Shown: positions 1 to 10,464, numbered from the stretch's first letter. The stretch is 64,000 bases of DNA from Rhizobium phaseoli (GCF_010668805.1 NZ_WUFT01000010.1:186001-250000); one strand, 5' to 3'. The notes: generated by a model not told the origin, from the sequence alone. Translations and numbers: made by a program.

Positions 1-497
1 GAGGCGGTGTGATCCATCGTATAGTCGCCGTTCGGATCCTTTTCGTCGATCGGCACCTTCTTGGCGTAGACGCGGAAACCCTTGATGACTTCGGCAATCT
101 TGTCAGGCGCGCCTGATATGCCGGTAATGCGCTTGGAGACGTTGGAAACGTACCCGTTCATGATCTCGGGCGTGTCACGCTCCGGATCGACGGTCACGAA
201 ATAGGCCTGCAGCTTGTCGCCCTTCGGATCAACCTTCTCCATCCAGCCGTTCAGCTCGAAAAGCGTCGTCGGGCAAACTTCGGGGCAATGGGTGAAGCCG
301 AAGAACAACGCCGTCGGCTTGCCGCGCAGCGCCTGCTCAGTGATCGGCTGTCCGCTCTGCGAAACCAGGGTGAAGGGCACGCCGAAGGGCGCCTCCACCG
401 CCACATCCCCCGATTTTAGGGGATACCACCTGACGAAGCCGAGAACCCCGGCAAGTATCAGAACGCCAACCCAGATGGCGATGCGGAATGTCTTCAT
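1..497 (-). CDS. SCO1/SenC family copper chaperone, C-terminus cut by the window edge
   Basis: 165 residues are visible; the gene runs off the left edge. An N-terminal membrane segment (about residues 5-22) anchors a thioredoxin-like domain facing the periplasm. The copper motif is present as C71-PEV-C75 inside FGFTHCPEVCP, and the distal histidine is H163 in the YTMDHTA stretch, which matches the SCO1 ligand set. The family delivers copper to, or acts as thiol reductase for, the CuA site of cytochrome c oxidase. The start chosen is the ATG at 497, which directly precedes the membrane segment. A general thiol-reductase role is the main alternative. Confidence 0.9.
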   Translation of the reverse strand, partial: MKTFRIAIWVGVLILAGVLGFVRWYPLKSGDVAVEAPFGVPFTLVSQSGQPITEQALRGKPTALFFGFTHCPEVCPTTLFELNGWMEKVDPKGDKLQAYFVTVDPERDTPEIMNGYVSNVSKRITGISGAPDKIAEVIKGFRVYAKKVPIDEKDPNGDYTMDHTA

Positions 498-816
498 TGG
501 CGAGATCCTCGATCCAGGCGGAGTCGCCGCCCGCCTCTGCCGGCGTAATTATAGTCTCGACCGAATGCGCGCAACTCAACAATATGTTTTCTGACCCGTG
601 ATTAATTGTCTCATCGGCCGCGGCCTTCTCCAACCGGAAATCAGCCCCCAGAAATCAGCACGGATCAAAAAAGCGATGTTTGTGAATAGCTTGCCTTCAG
701 AATGACGGGCAATCCCAAAATACATATCGTTAGGAAAGACTTAAGCCGTCACATCTATATTTAATGGCGGTTCTGCATCGCTACTCCGCCGGGGACAACT
801 GGGAAGAATTCTGACC
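498..816. other. Intergenic region between the SCO gene and cheW
   Basis: About 320 bases lie between two divergent genes. No convincing gene is present. A good rhizobial-type -10 hexamer (CTATAT, 755-760) sits 57 bases before the cheW start, but no matching -35 element is seen 17 bases upstream, so the cheW promoter may need an activator or another sigma factor. Confidence 0.4.
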
Positions 817-1287
817 ATGAACAACAACAACGCCATCAAGCAGTCTGGCGCTTACCTCGAAATCGTCTCGTTCCACCTGGGCGACCAGGAATTCTGCATT
901 GACATCATGGCCATCCGCGAAATCCGCGGCTGGGCGCCGGTGACGCCGATGCCGCACACTCCGCCCTACGTGCTTGGCCTCATCAACCTGCGCGGCGCGG
1001 TCATCCCCGTCATCGACATGGCCTGCCGTCTCGGCATGAAGATGACCGAGCCCTCCGAGCGCTCGGCGATCATCGTCACCGACATCGCCGGCAAGCTGGT
1101 CGGCCTGCTGGTCGAACAGGTTTCCGACATGATGACCATCAAGAGCGAAGACCTGCAGCCGCCGCCGGAAATCATCCCGGAAGCCCAGCGCGCCTTCTGC
1201 CGCGGCATCGTCGCGCTCGAAAAGACCATGGTCTGCTTCCTGAATCTCGATACGGTTATCGCCGACGAGCTGACTCAGGCGGCTTGA
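817..1287 (+). CDS. cheW: CheW chemotaxis coupling protein
   Basis: 156 residues, a single CheW domain and close to the usual CheW length. Typical segments are visible: FHLGDQEFCIDIMAIREI near the start, then LGLINLRGAVIPVIDM, and VGLLVEQVSDM further on. CheW links methyl-accepting chemoreceptors to the CheA kinase at the cell pole. No other che gene is nearby, so this is an orphan copy that presumably joins receptor arrays encoded elsewhere. A GGGAAG sequence about 9 bases upstream can serve as ribosome binding site. The identity is secure; which receptor-kinase system it serves cannot be told from here. Confidence 0.93.
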   Translation: MNNNNAIKQSGAYLEIVSFHLGDQEFCIDIMAIREIRGWAPVTPMPHTPPYVLGLINLRGAVIPVIDMACRLGMKMTEPSERSAIIVTDIAGKLVGLLVEQVSDMMTIKSEDLQPPPEIIPEAQRAFCRGIVALEKTMVCFLNLDTVIADELTQAA

Positions 1288-1313
1288 TAATTTTCCATTC
1301 TGGCGTTGGAAGA

Positions 1314-1340
1314 CCCGGCTCGTCCGGGCCTTTCTTATTT
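1314..1340 (+). terminator. Probable terminator after cheW
   Basis: A short GC hairpin (CCCGG 1314-1318, CCGGG 1324-1328) is followed by a T-rich tract up to 1340, 26 bases after the cheW stop. The stem is only 5 bp, so this is a modest call. Confidence 0.5.
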
Positions 1341-1397
1341 GGTTTCGAGAGCGCGGCGGACATGGGGCCGGGGTCTTCTGCGACGATAGCCCCGCCC

Positions 1398-1889
1398 TTA
1401 AGGCTTCCCATTCTTCCACGTCACAGTCTGCCCATACAAGGGAATCGTCGAAATCGACATCTTCGCCGAGCCATCCGTCAGCTCCCTGGAATGGGCGAGA
1501 TAGATCAGCGTGTCATTGGACTTGTCGTAGATGCGGTTGACGACCAGCGTCTTCCAGATCAGCGACATGCCCTGCCGGAATACTTCGCTGCCATCCTTGG
1601 ACAGGTCGATACTGCCGATCTCGATCGGCCCCGTCTGCCGGCAGGCGATGGAATTGTTGGAGGGATCCTCGAACCAGTTGCCGTTCTTGAACCGGTCGAT
1701 GAGGCTGCGGTCGAAATAGGTGACGTGGCAGGTAACGCCCTTGACCTCAGGATCGGAGACTGCCTCGACGATGATGTCGTTGCCGATCCAGTCGACCCCG
1801 ACCTTGCCGACGACCTCGGCCGAGGCGGCGCCGGCGGAAAGGGCGACGAAAGAAAAGGCGGCGAGGAGAAGATTGCGCGGCTTGGACAT
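1398..1889 (-). CDS. creA: CreA family secreted protein
   Basis: 163 residues. The N-terminus is a signal peptide (hydrophobic residues 7-20, likely cleavage after ASA at 24), followed by the CreA domain beginning VVGKVGVDWIGNDI and including GVTCHVTYFDRS and NNSIACRQTGPI. This domain is widespread in proteobacteria as a periplasmic protein of unknown function; the name comes from the E. coli cre locus and does not define an activity. The two cysteines (in VTCHV and IACRQ) could form a disulfide. An AGGAG five bases before the ATG supports the start. It converges with cheW. Confidence 0.88.
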   Translation of the reverse strand: MSKPRNLLLAAFSFVALSAGAASAEVVGKVGVDWIGNDIIVEAVSDPEVKGVTCHVTYFDRSLIDRFKNGNWFEDPSNNSIACRQTGPIEIGSIDLSKDGSEVFRQGMSLIWKTLVVNRIYDKSNDTLIYLAHSRELTDGSAKMSISTIPLYGQTVTWKNGKP

Positions 1890-1954
1890 GGCGGCTCCTT
1901 GGAGCGCCGCGCGTCCGACCGGACGCGCTAAGGACGCTCTATCACTTTGAATCT

Positions 1955-2002
1955 GCGCATAATCCTTTCCGAAAATCGATTCCGATTTTAGGGGTTATGC
2001 GC
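1955..2002. repeat. Nested intergenic palindrome
   Basis: Outer arms GCGCATAA (1955-1962) and TTATGCGC (1995-2002) enclose inner arms AAAATCG (1972-1978) and CGATTTT (1983-1989). Similar AAATCG-N4-CGATTT cores are, from general knowledge, scattered through Rhizobiales intergenic regions; a related core occurs at 52758-52775. It lies between the start of creA and the end of the downstream-reading exonuclease gene. Confidence 0.55.
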
Positions 2003-2065
2003 TGATCCGCATTCTAGATAAGCGCGTCCCGATGCTTTGCAAGAAAGGCCGGCGGCGGGAAACGA

Positions 2066-2788
2066 TCAGCCTTTCCGGCAGGTACAGGGCTCGTAGGCCT
2101 GCGCCGTCAGCCGGCCGGGCCTCATGCCGATCAGCGCCGGTATGGCATGGACGGCATTGGCCTTGACCGCCTTCGCCATTTCGATGGCAGCGGCCGCGCA
2201 GACGACGGCGTCCTCGGCGGCGTTGTGGTGCACGAAGCGTAGGCCGAGATGCTCGGCGATCAGGTTCAGCCGATGCGAGAGGAAGTGCGGCCAGATCCGC
2301 TGCGCCATCTTCAGGCTGCAGAGATAGGTCAGCTCCGGATAGGATTGCCGGTAAAGATCGAGGCTAGCCCGCCAGACGCTGAAGTCGAAGGCGGCGTTGT
2401 GGGCGATCATTGTCGCACCGCTGATATCCTCGTGGAATTCGTCCATCACCTCGGGAAACTCCGGTGCATCCTCGACGTGTTCCGGCCGGATGCCGTGGAT
2501 CGCAATGTTCATCCCGGAAAAGCGCATGTCCCGCGGCCGGATCAGCCGCTCCTCGACGCGCGTGACCCTGCCCTCCTCGATCCAGGCAAGGCCGACGGAA
2601 CAGGCGCTGCCGCGTTGTTCGTTCGCCGTCTCGAAGTCAATGGCGATGGTCTTCAAATCAGCACCCGAATCATTTCCTAGGGAACAGAAATACCGTCCCG
2701 CTCCCGGCCGCGCAAATTTGACACGACGCATGGTTGACTTTTCAACCGACATATCGAAACTTCTCGCCATGACCGGTTCAATGACCAT
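2066..2788 (-). CDS. DEDDh-type 3'-5' exonuclease (DNA polymerase III epsilon-like)
   Basis: 240 residues if the first ATG is used. The three exonuclease motifs are complete: D51-F-E53 (Exo I), D135 in AHNAAFDFSVW (Exo II), and H188-x4-D193 in HHNAAEDAVV (Exo III), giving the DEDDh metal site. Such proteins trim 3' DNA or RNA ends in repair or turnover; this is a stand-alone enzyme, not the replicative DnaQ. Homology begins at about residue 46 (KTIAIDFE), so the first 44 residues look like extra sequence. Other possible starts are the ATG at 2731 and a TTG at 2656; none has a strong ribosome binding site. Confidence 0.85.
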   Translation of the reverse strand: MVIEPVMARSFDMSVEKSTMRRVKFARPGAGRYFCSLGNDSGADLKTIAIDFETANEQRGSACSVGLAWIEEGRVTRVEERLIRPRDMRFSGMNIAIHGIRPEHVEDAPEFPEVMDEFHEDISGATMIAHNAAFDFSVWRASLDLYRQSYPELTYLCSLKMAQRIWPHFLSHRLNLIAEHLGLRFVHHNAAEDAVVCAAAAIEMAKAVKANAVHAIPALIGMRPGRLTAQAYEPCTCRKG

Positions 2789-2867
2789 GGCAGCGCTTAT
2801 CCATCACACCACGACCCTTGAAGGGTACGCGGGAGCGATGGCGCGTTAGCAGCGATCCGATCATCCC

Positions 2868-2897
2868 GAAAACCCTGCCGAGGCGAGCAGGGTTTTC
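2868..2897 (+). promoter_or_regulatory. Terminator-like hairpin in the leader of the GNAT gene
   Basis: A perfect 11-bp inverted repeat (GAAAACCCTGC 2868-2878, GCAGGGTTTTC 2887-2897) with an 8-base loop ends in TTTT. It lies 41 bases before the start of the acetyltransferase gene, where no gene ends in this direction. It therefore looks like part of a leader, possibly an attenuator, and not a plain terminator. Confidence 0.5.
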
Positions 2898-2906
2898 AGA
2901 ACTTCG

Positions 2907-2933
2907 GCTCTCCTCCTGAAATCAACGGAGAGC
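2907..2933 (+). promoter_or_regulatory. Hairpin hiding the ribosome binding site of the GNAT gene
   Basis: GCTCTCC (2907-2913) can pair perfectly with GGAGAGC (2927-2933). The second arm contains the only good Shine-Dalgarno sequence for the ATG at 2939, so a folded leader would block translation. Confidence 0.5.
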
Positions 2934-2938
2934 AGCCA

Positions 2939-3475
2939 ATGTCTGAAAGCGAAGAGAGTGACCCTGGCCGCCGAGCGCGCCTGCCGGACGGCGTCCTCGT
3001 GCGCGCCGTGCGCCTTTCCGATGCGGAGGAAATCACCGATCTGATAAATCTGCCGGGCTATCGGGCCGGCACTCTGCGGCCGCCGTACCAGAGGGTCGAA
3101 GATGTTCGCAAATACTTGGAGAACCCGTCGCCGGATGCGCTGAACCTGGTCGTTACCCTGGATGGCAAAATCGTCGGCAATTGCGGCCTCAATCGCCTCT
3201 CCGGCCGCAGGCAGCACGTTGCGAGCCTCGGCATGGGCGTGCATGACGATTTCACCGGCCGCGGTTTCGGGCGGATACTGCTCGGCGCGATGGTCGACGC
3301 CGCCGACGACTGGCTCGATGTCAAACGGCTGGAGCTGACCGTCTACACCGACAACGACGCCGCCATCGGCCTCTATCGGAAATTCGGCTTCGAGCAGGAA
3401 GGGCTGCTAAGGGCCTTCGGCTTTCGATCGGGGGAGTATGTCGACGCCTATACGATGGCGCGGCTCAGGCTATGA
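2939..3475 (+). CDS. GNAT family N-acetyltransferase
   Basis: 178 residues, one acetyltransferase domain covering about residues 19-175. The acetyl-CoA binding signature is seen as DFTGRGFGRILL, followed by ELTVYTDNDAAIGLYRKFGFEQEG, the usual last part of motif A and motif B. It resembles the YhhY/PhnO/RimJ-like branch that acetylates small amines or amino acids, but the substrate cannot be named. The start is fixed by GGAGAG six bases upstream, which sits in a hairpin. It is divergent from the exonuclease gene and converges with ligA. Confidence 0.85.
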   Translation: MSESEESDPGRRARLPDGVLVRAVRLSDAEEITDLINLPGYRAGTLRPPYQRVEDVRKYLENPSPDALNLVVTLDGKIVGNCGLNRLSGRRQHVASLGMGVHDDFTGRGFGRILLGAMVDAADDWLDVKRLELTVYTDNDAAIGLYRKFGFEQEGLLRAFGFRSGEYVDAYTMARLRL

Positions 3476-3504
3476 GCGTGGGCTGTTGGCTTGCCGTCAG
3501 CCCT

Positions 3505-5667
<2,163 letters not shown>

Positions 5668-5770
5668 TCACTCCAGAGAATCTGGCATTGTTTTTAGAGC
5701 AAAATCGCCGGATGAAAAGAGAGGGTGGATATGCTGGATCGGGAAGATTGGGTCGCCCACCTCTCCGCCC

Positions 5771-5921
5771 TCATTCCTGTCCTCAGGCATAGACCCGAGG
5801 GATGTCACAGGAATTCAGCTACCGCGCGTCTGCGCGGTGAATGAATCTTATCCAGACAAGAGAGTCTCCCGCGCCCAAGGACTTGGGCGCACTGGATTCC
5901 TGTGACGAGCACAGGAATGAA
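5771..5921. repeat. Multi-hairpin intergenic repeat element (RIME/ABC-like)
   Basis: About 150 bases contain four hairpins in series. The left end has ATTCCTGT (5773-5780) with ACAGGAAT (5807-5814), the centre has ACCGCGC/GCGCGGT (5821-5838) and a 9-bp stem GCGCCCAAG/CTTGGGCGC (5871-5890), and the right end has ATTCCTGTG (5896-5904) with CACAGGAAT (5910-5918). The left and right ends are also inverted copies of each other, so the whole element is a large palindrome. This architecture is like the small dispersed mosaic elements of Rhizobiaceae. It fills most of the 350-base gap between ligA and the next gene; nothing else is seen there. Confidence 0.7.
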
Positions 5922-6011
5922 GGAGGATGGAGTCAGCGCTCGCGCCAAATTCCATGCTTTGAACTGCATTGACACGTCTGAGCATTGCACAGATGCGTAG
6001 CATGGGCCGCC

Positions 6012-6539
6012 CTACTCCCAATCCCGCGCATTGCGTAGCCGGATACCGCTGACATGCAGGCTCGTATTCCACAAGCCCTTCAGCGGCCGAAGGCCGTCGA
6101 CCACCCGAAGCTCCACCCCACGCGGCGCAAACTCCTGATCGAGCCTTGAGATAGCAATCCTCTCAATCGGAATGACACGTTCGCGAGAGACCCACATGCC
6201 CGTATCGCCGAGGTCTTCGAAATCCTCGGCCGGCATCTCATAGCGATGGATGGTCTCCGCTTTGAGCCGTTCCAGCCAATGACGCTCGACATAGGCCGCA
6301 GCCCGGAAATCCCCGAGCCACTGCCGCCGCTCGGTCTCCGGCGTCTCGGGCGTTGCCCATATCAGGATCCGCGGGCAGTCGCGCGGAAAGAGATACATGA
6401 AGTCATGTTCGCCATCGATCGCCCAGACAAGCGGACCATTCAGCCATTCTCGGCCGGCCGGGCGAATGGAGGGAATGCGAACCGAGCGCGGTTCGAATAT
6501 GGCAATATCGGGATCATCGCTGAAATGGAAAAGCCGCAT
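6012..6539 (-). CDS. DUF6886-like protein of unknown function
   Basis: 175 residues, no signal peptide or membrane segment. It starts MRLFHFSDDPDIAIFEPR, a recurring opening of a small family recalled as DUF6886, followed by LVWAIDGEHDFMYLFPRDCPRI and several acidic stretches in the middle. Tryptophans and charged residues suggest a folded cytoplasmic protein. I do not know its function. It sits alone between ligA and recN, 75 bases past the end of recN and in the same direction, so weak co-transcription with recN is possible. A link with DNA repair is not supported by anything in the protein. Confidence 0.7.
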   Translation of the reverse strand: MRLFHFSDDPDIAIFEPRSVRIPSIRPAGREWLNGPLVWAIDGEHDFMYLFPRDCPRILIWATPETPETERRQWLGDFRAAAYVERHWLERLKAETIHRYEMPAEDFEDLGDTGMWVSRERVIPIERIAISRLDQEFAPRGVELRVVDGLRPLKGLWNTSLHVSGIRLRNARDWE

Positions 6540-6614
6540 GGCAAGGGATCACCACTGATCGAGTAACTCGCATAGCGTGAATCGGAACGCCTGTCACAGC
6601 GGCCGGATTGGCGA

Positions 6615-8288
6615 TCAGCCGTTGCCGGCCAGCAGCCGCTTCGCAGCCGCCCTCGCCTCTTCGGTCACCGAGGCGCCCGCCAGCATGCGGGCAATCTCTT
6701 CGGTGCGGTCCTTTTGCGCCATCGTCGCCACGCGCGTGGCAATCTTTTCGGATCCCTCGGCCGCCGGTCCCTTGGAGATCAGAAGATGCGTCGCCGCCCG
6801 TGCCGCGACCTGCGGCGCATGCGTGACCGACAGCACCTGCACACGCTCTGACAGCCGCTTCAACCGCTGGCCGATGGCATCGGCCACCGCGCCGCCGACG
6901 CCCGTATCGATTTCGTCGAAGACCAGTGTCGGGGCCGATCCGCGATCGGCGAGCGCCACCTTCAGCGCCAGCAGGAAACGCGACAGCTCGCCGCCGGAGG
7001 CAACCTTCATGATTGAGCCAGGCCGCGTGCCCGGATTGGTCTGGACATGGAATTCGACGACGTCGATGCCTTCGGCAAGCGCCTCCTGCGCGTCTGTGGT
7101 GATCTCAACCATGAAACGGGCGCGTTCAAGCTTCAGCGCCGGCAGTTCCGTCATCACAGCCGCAGCAAGCGCGGTGCCGGCGTGATGACGCTTGTCGGAG
7201 AGCGAGCGCGCCGCCGCGTCGTAATTTTCCCGCGCCAGGCCAACCTCAGCTTCGAGCCGGGCAAGCCGCTCCTCGCCCGCGTCGAGATCGGCGAGATCGG
7301 CGATCATACGGACGGCAAGCGCCGGCAGTTCGGTGACGGGCACGGAATATTTGCGCGAGGCGGCCCTGAGCGCGAAAAGCCGCTCCTCCACCCGCTCCAG
7401 TTCCCTCGGATCGTATTCGGTCTTGCGCAGCGCTGCCTCGACTTCCATCTGCGCGTTGGAAAGCTGGTCGAGCGCGGCATCAAGCAGCGTCACGGTGTCT
7501 TCGAGCAAGCCCGGCGCCTCATGGCTCTTGCGCTCCAGCCGGCGCACCAGCGAGGCGATATGAGGCACTGGGGAGGCATTGCCGTTCAGGAACTCGGACG
7601 CCTCGGCAATATCGCCGGCGATCCGCTCGGCCTTCATCATCTTCTGCCGGCGATCGGCAAGTTCGTCCTCCTCGCCATCCTGCGGCGAGAGCTTCTCAAG
7701 CTCCTCGACGGAAGCGCGAAGGTAGTCGGCTTCGCGCGCCGCACCTTCCACCTTCTCGCGGTGCTTCTTCAGCGCCCGCTCGCTGTCCCGCCACAGGCGA
7801 TACAGCCGGGATACGTCGGAAACCTTATCGGTAAGACCGCCGAAGGCATCGAGCAGAGTGCGGTGGGCATTGGTGTCGACAAGGGCGCGATCGTCGTGCT
7901 GGCCGTGGATTTCGACCAGCATCTGACCGGCCTGGCGCATCAGATGCACGCTGACCGGCTGGTCGTTCACATAGGCCTTGGTGCGCCCGTCCGCCGATTG
8001 CTGGCGGCGGAAGATCAGGTCGCCCTCGTCGTCGATGCCGTTTTCACGCAGGAGGGTGCGGGCACCGTGGTCCATGCCGACGTCGAACACCGCGGTCACC
8101 TGGCCCTTGTCCTCGCCATGGCGCACCAGGCCGCCGTCGCCGCGCCCACCGAGCGCCAGCGACAGGCTGTCGAGCAGTATGGATTTGCCCGCCCCGGTCT
8201 CGCCCGTCAACACGGAGAGGCCGGTCTCGAAGGCAAGATCCAGCCGCTCGATCAGGACGATATCGCGGATCGAAAGCTGGATCAGCAT
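6615..8288 (-). CDS. recN: DNA repair protein RecN
   Basis: 557 residues starting MLIQLSIRDIVLIERLDLAF. It is an SMC-like ATPase with Walker A GETGAGKS (residues 29-36), two coiled-coil arms in the middle, an ABC signature in ASGGELSRFLLAL and a Walker B in TLVFDEIDTGVGG. RecN acts early in double-strand break repair, bridging DNA ends for RecA. The ATG at 8288 is chosen because homology begins there; the extra upstream codons overlap bamD. It lies only 5 bases after the bamD stop and so shares its transcript. In many bacteria recN is SOS-induced; no LexA box was identified here. Confidence 0.97.
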   Translation of the reverse strand: MLIQLSIRDIVLIERLDLAFETGLSVLTGETGAGKSILLDSLSLALGGRGDGGLVRHGEDKGQVTAVFDVGMDHGARTLLRENGIDDEGDLIFRRQQSADGRTKAYVNDQPVSVHLMRQAGQMLVEIHGQHDDRALVDTNAHRTLLDAFGGLTDKVSDVSRLYRLWRDSERALKKHREKVEGAAREADYLRASVEELEKLSPQDGEEDELADRRQKMMKAERIAGDIAEASEFLNGNASPVPHIASLVRRLERKSHEAPGLLEDTVTLLDAALDQLSNAQMEVEAALRKTEYDPRELERVEERLFALRAASRKYSVPVTELPALAVRMIADLADLDAGEERLARLEAEVGLARENYDAAARSLSDKRHHAGTALAAAVMTELPALKLERARFMVEITTDAQEALAEGIDVVEFHVQTNPGTRPGSIMKVASGGELSRFLLALKVALADRGSAPTLVFDEIDTGVGGAVADAIGQRLKRLSERVQVLSVTHAPQVAARAATHLLISKGPAAEGSEKIATRVATMAQKDRTEEIARMLAGASVTEEARAAAKRLLAGNG

Positions 8289-8293
8289 TGGCC

Positions 8294-9139
8294 TCAGGAA
8301 CCGAGAAGAAGTTTCTTGCCTGCCGCAGCGATCCACGAGCCCTTGTTCTCACGCGGCTCGGCACCGCCGCTCTGCAGCAGCTTGTAGGAATCGGCGTACC
8401 ACTGGCTGTCGGGATAATTGTGACCGAGAACGGCGGCGGCCGTCTGCGCCTCGTCGACGATGCCCATGGAATAATAAGCTTCGACGAGACGCGCCAAGGC
8501 CTCTTCGATCTGGTTCGTGTTCGGATATTTTTCGACAACGATGCGGAAGCGCGAAATCGCGGCGAGATATTCCTTCCGCTCCATGTAGTAGCGGCCGATC
8601 TGCATTTCCTTGCCGGCAAGCTGGTCGCGCGCGAAGCGGATCTTCGCCTGCGCGTCGTCGACATATTCGGAGTTCGGATAATTGTCGATGACGGCCTGCA
8701 TCGCCTCGATCGTCTTGGCCGAGGCGCGCTGGTCCTGCGTTACGTCGACGATCTGCTTGGAATAGGTGAGACCGATGAGATACTGCACATAGGCGGCATC
8801 CTGCGATTTCGGATATTGCGACATGTAGCGGTTGCCGGATGCAAGCGCGTCGTCCAGGCGGCCCTGGCGGTATTTGACGAAGGTGCTCATCACAAGCGCC
8901 TTGCGCGCCCATTCCGAGAACGGGTTCTCGCGGTCGATAGCGTCGAACTTGCGCGCCGCTTCCGCCATGTTGCCGGCCTTCATGTTGGCAAGGCCCTGGG
9001 TGTAGAGCACATCCGGCGGATCGGTTTCGAGGCCGAGCTTGGTGATGTCGATATCGGGATCCGACTGGCAACCGGATATCGAGGCGCCTGCGCTGAGCAC
9101 CAGAAGCGATGCGAACAAAGCACGCGCTGTCTTCATCAT
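8294..9139 (-). CDS. bamD: Outer membrane assembly lipoprotein BamD
   Basis: 281 residues. A lipoprotein signal peptide ends at the lipobox with C24 (ASISGC). The mature protein is made of TPR-like helices, for example DVLYTQGLANMKAGNMAEAARKFDAIDREN and later SKDAAYVQYLIGLTY-type repeats. BamD is the essential partner of BamA in inserting beta-barrel proteins into the outer membrane. Two adjacent ATGs (9139 and 9136) are possible starts. The gene follows lpxC after a terminator and directly precedes recN, a common alphaproteobacterial order. Confidence 0.95.
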   Translation of the reverse strand: MMKTARALFASLLVLSAGASISGCQSDPDIDITKLGLETDPPDVLYTQGLANMKAGNMAEAARKFDAIDRENPFSEWARKALVMSTFVKYRQGRLDDALASGNRYMSQYPKSQDAAYVQYLIGLTYSKQIVDVTQDQRASAKTIEAMQAVIDNYPNSEYVDDAQAKIRFARDQLAGKEMQIGRYYMERKEYLAAISRFRIVVEKYPNTNQIEEALARLVEAYYSMGIVDEAQTAAAVLGHNYPDSQWYADSYKLLQSGGAEPRENKGSWIAAAGKKLLLGS

Positions 9140-9355
9140 ACCTTCAGATCCTGCATAACCCATTCGAAAGAACCCCACTGCCGCCGCTCGCTCCACGGCA
9201 GCCACGCCTCGCTGGCGTTTCTAGCCATAAATGTGCATCAAGAGCAACGCAATGATAAGGCATTAACGCATTTTTGTGGCAGCAGCCGGGGAATGACCGG
9301 CTTTTCCTCTTCTTCCCCGACCTGTGGCACTTAAGCATCGGACCACACCGGACAT

Positions 9356-9383
9356 AAAAAAACCGCCTCCGGGAAAGAGGCGG
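9356..9383 (-). terminator. Terminator after lpxC
   Basis: A 7-bp GC stem (CCGCCTC 9363-9369, GAGGCGG 9377-9383) is followed on the minus strand by seven T residues (9356-9362). It separates lpxC from bamD-recN. Confidence 0.85.
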
Positions 9384-9408
9384 CCTGGTCTTAAGAATAT
9401 GCTGGAGG

Positions 9409-10365
9409 TCATGCCGACCAGGGAGCGAATTCCGAAGCGCTGACCGCAATCAGTTCGCGGGCAGCGACGCGCTGGCGCGGCGTCGACGTCTCCACCACCT
9501 CGTAGGCGGAGGGATCGGCGAGCAGCGCCTTCAGCGCATTGGCATTCATCTTGTGACCGCCGCGATAGGAACGGTAGCAGCCGATGAACTGGACGCCGGC
9601 AAGCGACAGATCGCCGACGGCATCGAGCGTCTTGTGGCGGACGAATTCGTCCTTGGCGTAGCGCAGCCCTTCGACGTTGATGACGGTATTGTCGTCCGAG
9701 ATGACGACGGAATTTTCGAGCGAGGAGCCGAGCGCGTGGCCCGAGGCCCAGAGACGCTCGACATCGCGCATGAAGCCGAAGGTGCGGGCGCGGGAAAGCT
9801 CGGCCTTGAAGACGGCGGCGGTCATGTCGCCCGCCCACTTCTGCCGGCCGATCAGCGGGCAGTCGAAATCGATCTCGACTTCGAAGCGCGTACCGTCATA
9901 GGGGCGGAATTCGCTCCACGAGCCGCCATGCTCGATTCGCACCGGCTTGGTGATACGGATGTAGCGGCGCTTGACGCGGAGCGAGACGAGACCGACCTGC
10001 TCGATCGCCTCGACGAAAGGCAGCGAGCTGCCGTCCATGATCGGCATTTCGGAGCCCTGCACCTCGATCACCACATTGTCGAGGCCGAGTGCATAGATCG
10101 CCGCCATGACATGCTCGATCGTCGCGACAGAATGGGCGGGCGAGAAGCCGAGCACGGTGCAGAGGTCGGTATTGCCGACCTGCGAGGAGACGGCCTTGAG
10201 CTCGGTGATGTCGCCATTGTCATGCAGGCGCTGGAAAACGACGCCGGTGTCCGATTCGGCCGGATTGAGAGTGATCGAGACATTAGCGCCCGAATGCACC
10301 CCAATGCCCGAAAGCGACACGGGACGCGATACCGTCGTTTGAAAACCCAGCAAGCCAATTGCCAT
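9409..10365 (-). CDS. lpxC: UDP-3-O-acyl-N-acetylglucosamine deacetylase LpxC
   Basis: 318 residues, normal length. LpxC removes the acetyl group from UDP-3-O-acyl-GlcNAc, the committed step of lipid A synthesis. Zinc-site segments are visible: the histidine in SVATIEHVMAAIYAL and the H and D of RHKTLDAVGDLSL. The fold is the duplicated LpxC type, ending in a tail of ordinary length. AAAGGCAG before the ATG fits a ribosome binding site. It follows ftsZ after a terminator, and its leader contains a perfect 13-bp inverted repeat, so it is likely an independent unit. Confidence 0.97.
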   Translation of the reverse strand: MAIGLLGFQTTVSRPVSLSGIGVHSGANVSITLNPAESDTGVVFQRLHDNGDITELKAVSSQVGNTDLCTVLGFSPAHSVATIEHVMAAIYALGLDNVVIEVQGSEMPIMDGSSLPFVEAIEQVGLVSLRVKRRYIRITKPVRIEHGGSWSEFRPYDGTRFEVEIDFDCPLIGRQKWAGDMTAAVFKAELSRARTFGFMRDVERLWASGHALGSSLENSVVISDDNTVINVEGLRYAKDEFVRHKTLDAVGDLSLAGVQFIGCYRSYRGGHKMNANALKALLADPSAYEVVETSTPRQRVAARELIAVSASEFAPWSA

Positions 10366-10425
10366 AAAATCTGCCTTTATTCTTCCGCACCGGCGGTCTG
10401 TCCGATCGGCGCGGTCACCGTTCTT

Positions 10426-10464
10426 TCTGCCCTAGGAGCCACACGAAAAGTCTCCTAGGGCAGA
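10426..10464 (-). promoter_or_regulatory. Perfect 13-bp inverted repeat upstream of lpxC
   Basis: TCTGCCCTAGGAG (10426-10438) and CTCCTAGGGCAGA (10452-10464) form a perfect stem with a 13-base loop, 61 bases before the lpxC start. No T-run follows on either strand, so it is not an ordinary terminator. It may be an mRNA leader structure or a dyad operator. Confidence 0.55.
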
